DNA of 7,630 nt from an uncultured Oscillospiraceae bacterium (GTDB lineage: Bacteria; Bacillota; Clostridia; Oscillospirales; Oscillospiraceae). Below are positions 6,002 through 7,630 of this stretch, piece by piece. Numbering within the stretch: position 1 is the first letter of the stretch; the number at the start of each line of letters is the position of its first letter. A program made the translations under genes and the position numbers. The notes under the pieces were generated by a model. It did not search any database. It had not been told where the DNA came from and was given only the letters and a program-made list of their open reading frames with translations. Location: the NCBI GenBank assembly GCA_905233595.1, contig CAJOFI010000098.1, positions 1 through 7,630 of the forward strand, given 5' to 3'.

Positions 6002-7630
6002 ATGATTCACAGCAACACGGCGGTAACGAGAGGTTTTGCGCGATTGCTCGTGCTCTGCATGATCCTGTCACTCTTCGCGTTTGGAGGCGGCTCGCCCATT
6101 GAACAGACGCCGGAGAGCAACACAGGCACCGAGCCCGCGCTTACGCAGACGCAGGAGCCGGAAACGGTATCGGAGTCTCTCGGAATGGGCACGGTTTCCA
6201 CGCTTGACAACTGGAACGGCGTAAAGACCTATGGCGATCTCAAGCGCTATGTCGATTACGGCGGAAAGGCGTGGATCGACGCGGACGGCAGTGACGCGGT
6301 CTCCTATACGGAATCAACGGACTGGTACGGCAACACGACGCTTCACTTCATCGGCGAGGAAGAGGCGGAGAGCAGCACCAAATATGAGAACAACTACGGC
6401 GGCAGCGCCGACACTCTGGACTTTGACGTGTACCTTCCAACGGGAGCCGAAGTGCCCAAGCCGAGCTTTCGCTTTGCGAGCGTAAAGTACGAGGGCGGCG
6501 TGGTCTTCAGCTTCTATAACGACGCAAGCGAGCTTTACAGTCTCTGCCAGAACGGAAAAATCAAGATCAACGGCACCGAGCTCGTCTTCAACAGCAATTA
6601 CAGCTATATCTCCAGCGCGAACAGCGGGGAATACGTCAAGTATGACAAGACCGTCACCTGCTACGCCTCCTCTCTGCAGGAGGGCGTCAATACCGTGACC
6701 TTTGTCAATCCCGATCTCAGCGAGAGCAGCATTCAGGTTAAGCGCACCTCGCAGGAGGATGGCTGGGGAAGAACGAGCTACACGGTCGAGCTCTATACAT
6801 CCCCGGCAAGCTTCACCGTCACCTGGCTCAACTACGACGGAAGCACGCTCGAGACAGACGAGAACGTGGAGAAGGACGCGCAGCCGAGCTATGACGGCGA
6901 GACGCCCACGAAGCCCGAGACGGCAGAGCAGAGCTTTGCGTTTCTCGGCTGGGCGGAAGAGCCGAACGCGACCGAGGGAAAACCCGTCTCCGAGCTTCCG
7001 GCCGTTACGCAGAACGTGAGCTACTACGCGATTTTCTCCGGCGGCAATAAGCCCGATACGCTCTGCGTGCGCATCAGCGGTTACTTCGACAGCCGCATGG
7101 TGGGGCAGCAGGACGACGTGGACGCGGTGAGCAGCTCTTCGACCTCCGCCTCCTCCGCGAACATCAATTCCGCGACCGCGAAGGTGCAGTTTGCGCTCGT
7201 CAAAGCCGGAAGCGACGTACAGGAGAGCGACTGGCAGACCCCCGACTATTTCAAAAACGGCGGCCTTCTGCAGATCGACGGCGCGAAGAGCGCCGTGCGC
7301 ATCCTGCCCGAGGGCTCCGGCATGAGCGGCGAGGTGAACATATGGAGCGGCGATCTCTTCCTGCGTGGGGTACCGGCTCAGGCGGGGAGCTATCAGGTCT
7401 CCGTTCTGCTGACGGACAGCACGGGCAGATCGGCGGAAAGCAACGCCCTGGACTTCGTCGTGTACTCCGGGGAGGAAAAGCTGATCGACCGGCTGACATA
7501 TGAAAACAGCACCCAGACCGCGGACGGGAAATACATGTTCGACATGGAGCCCTGGTACATCCGGCAGCTTGGCGGCGAGAACGAGACCGTGACCGTGCCG
7601 AAGGACATCAAGGCCTGGTACGGCTCCCAC
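6002..7630 (+). CDS. Exported surface protein with Listeria-Bacteroides repeat (3' end outside window)
   Basis: An uninterrupted frame of 543 codons running off the right edge. The ATG at 6002 has purine-rich AGGAAGGA (5983-5990) and GGAAGAG (5992-5998) upstream. Residues 1-30 are a signal-peptide-like start (basic TRGFAR, then LLVLCMILSLFAFGGG), without an obvious cleavage motif or lipobox Cys. A Thr/Glu/Pro-rich linker follows (about 31-60). Residues 153-248 contain VVFSFYNDASELYSL and KIKINGTEL, then EGVNTVTFVN. This pattern faintly recalls the Shr-type haemoglobin-interacting domain. Residues 271-346 are a clear Listeria-Bacteroides (InlB B/Flg_new) repeat with WLNYDGSTLETDENV and FAFLGWAEEP. 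A Ser-rich stretch (377-390) leads to a putative Ig-like beta domain (about 395-488). The function is unknown; adhesion or ligand binding at the cell surface is likely. Any wall anchor or SLH domains would be beyond the window. Confidence 0.82.
   Translation, partial: MIHSNTAVTRGFARLLVLCMILSLFAFGGGSPIEQTPESNTGTEPALTQTQEPETVSESLGMGTVSTLDNWNGVKTYGDLKRYVDYGGKAWIDADGSDAVSYTESTDWYGNTTLHFIGEEEAESSTKYENNYGGSADTLDFDVYLPTGAEVPKPSFRFASVKYEGGVVFSFYNDASELYSLCQNGKIKINGTELVFNSNYSYISSANSGEYVKYDKTVTCYASSLQEGVNTVTFVNPDLSESSIQVKRTSQEDGWGRTSYTVELYTSPASFTVTWLNYDGSTLETDENVEKDAQPSYDGETPTKPETAEQSFAFLGWAEEPNATEGKPVSELPAVTQNVSYYAIFSGGNKPDTLCVRISGYFDSRMVGQQDDVDAVSSSSTSASSANINSATAKVQFALVKAGSDVQESDWQTPDYFKNGGLLQIDGAKSAVRILPEGSGMSGEVNIWSGDLFLRGVPAQAGSYQVSVLLTDSTGRSAESNALDFVVYSGEEKLIDRLTYENSTQTADGKYMFDMEPWYIRQLGGENETVTVPKDIKAWYGSH

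Noticed and set aside
6314..7630. Minus-strand open frame of 438 codons at the right edge
   Set aside because: It lies opposite the continuous + frame of the surface protein, which has a signal peptide, ribosome-binding site, promoter and a recognisable repeat. The antisense product has no family features.

Overview
The window is GC-rich bacterial DNA with all real genes on the + strand. The gene families fit a Gram-positive anaerobe of the gut Clostridia, probably Oscillospiraceae-like. They are a Liv-type amino-acid ABC transporter, secreted phosphatases of a type common in Clostridia, and a surface protein with a Listeria-Bacteroides repeat. The taxonomic placement is inference, not a measurement.

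Region 1 (1-3382) is one tightly packed operon. It holds the 3' part of a branched-chain amino-acid permease gene (livM, cut by the window edge), then livG and livF (the two ATPases), then a ten-helix EamA/DMT transporter gene. The genes overlap by 8 bp and 4 bp, and the last is 1 bp behind livF. livH and the binding-protein gene livK are presumably upstream, outside the window.

Region 2 (3383-5803) is a separate transcription unit. It has a sigma-A-like promoter, a hairpin at the probable 5' end of the mRNA, a gene for a secreted two-domain phosphatase, and a strong intrinsic terminator. The phosphatase joins a HAD acid-phosphatase-like domain to a small beta domain and a CX5R tyrosine phosphatase. 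The gene is broken: the reading frame jumps near 4070, at a point where about eight residues of HAD core strand appear to be missing. This fits an out-of-frame deletion of about 22 bp. Between its stop codon and the terminator lies a palindromic element of about 165 bp that looks like a MITE or other dispersed repeat.

Region 3 (5804-7630) has a textbook promoter (TTGACA, 17 bp, TATACT) and two sites resembling DtxR/IdeR-type metal-regulator boxes. These precede a long open gene for an exported surface protein that runs off the right edge. It carries a Listeria-Bacteroides repeat and possibly a domain resembling the Shr-type haemoglobin-interacting domain. If both readings hold, this would be an iron-regulated surface protein, but that link is speculative.

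The most notable items are the broken two-phosphatase fusion, the palindromic element beside it, and the possible metal-responsive control of the surface-protein gene.
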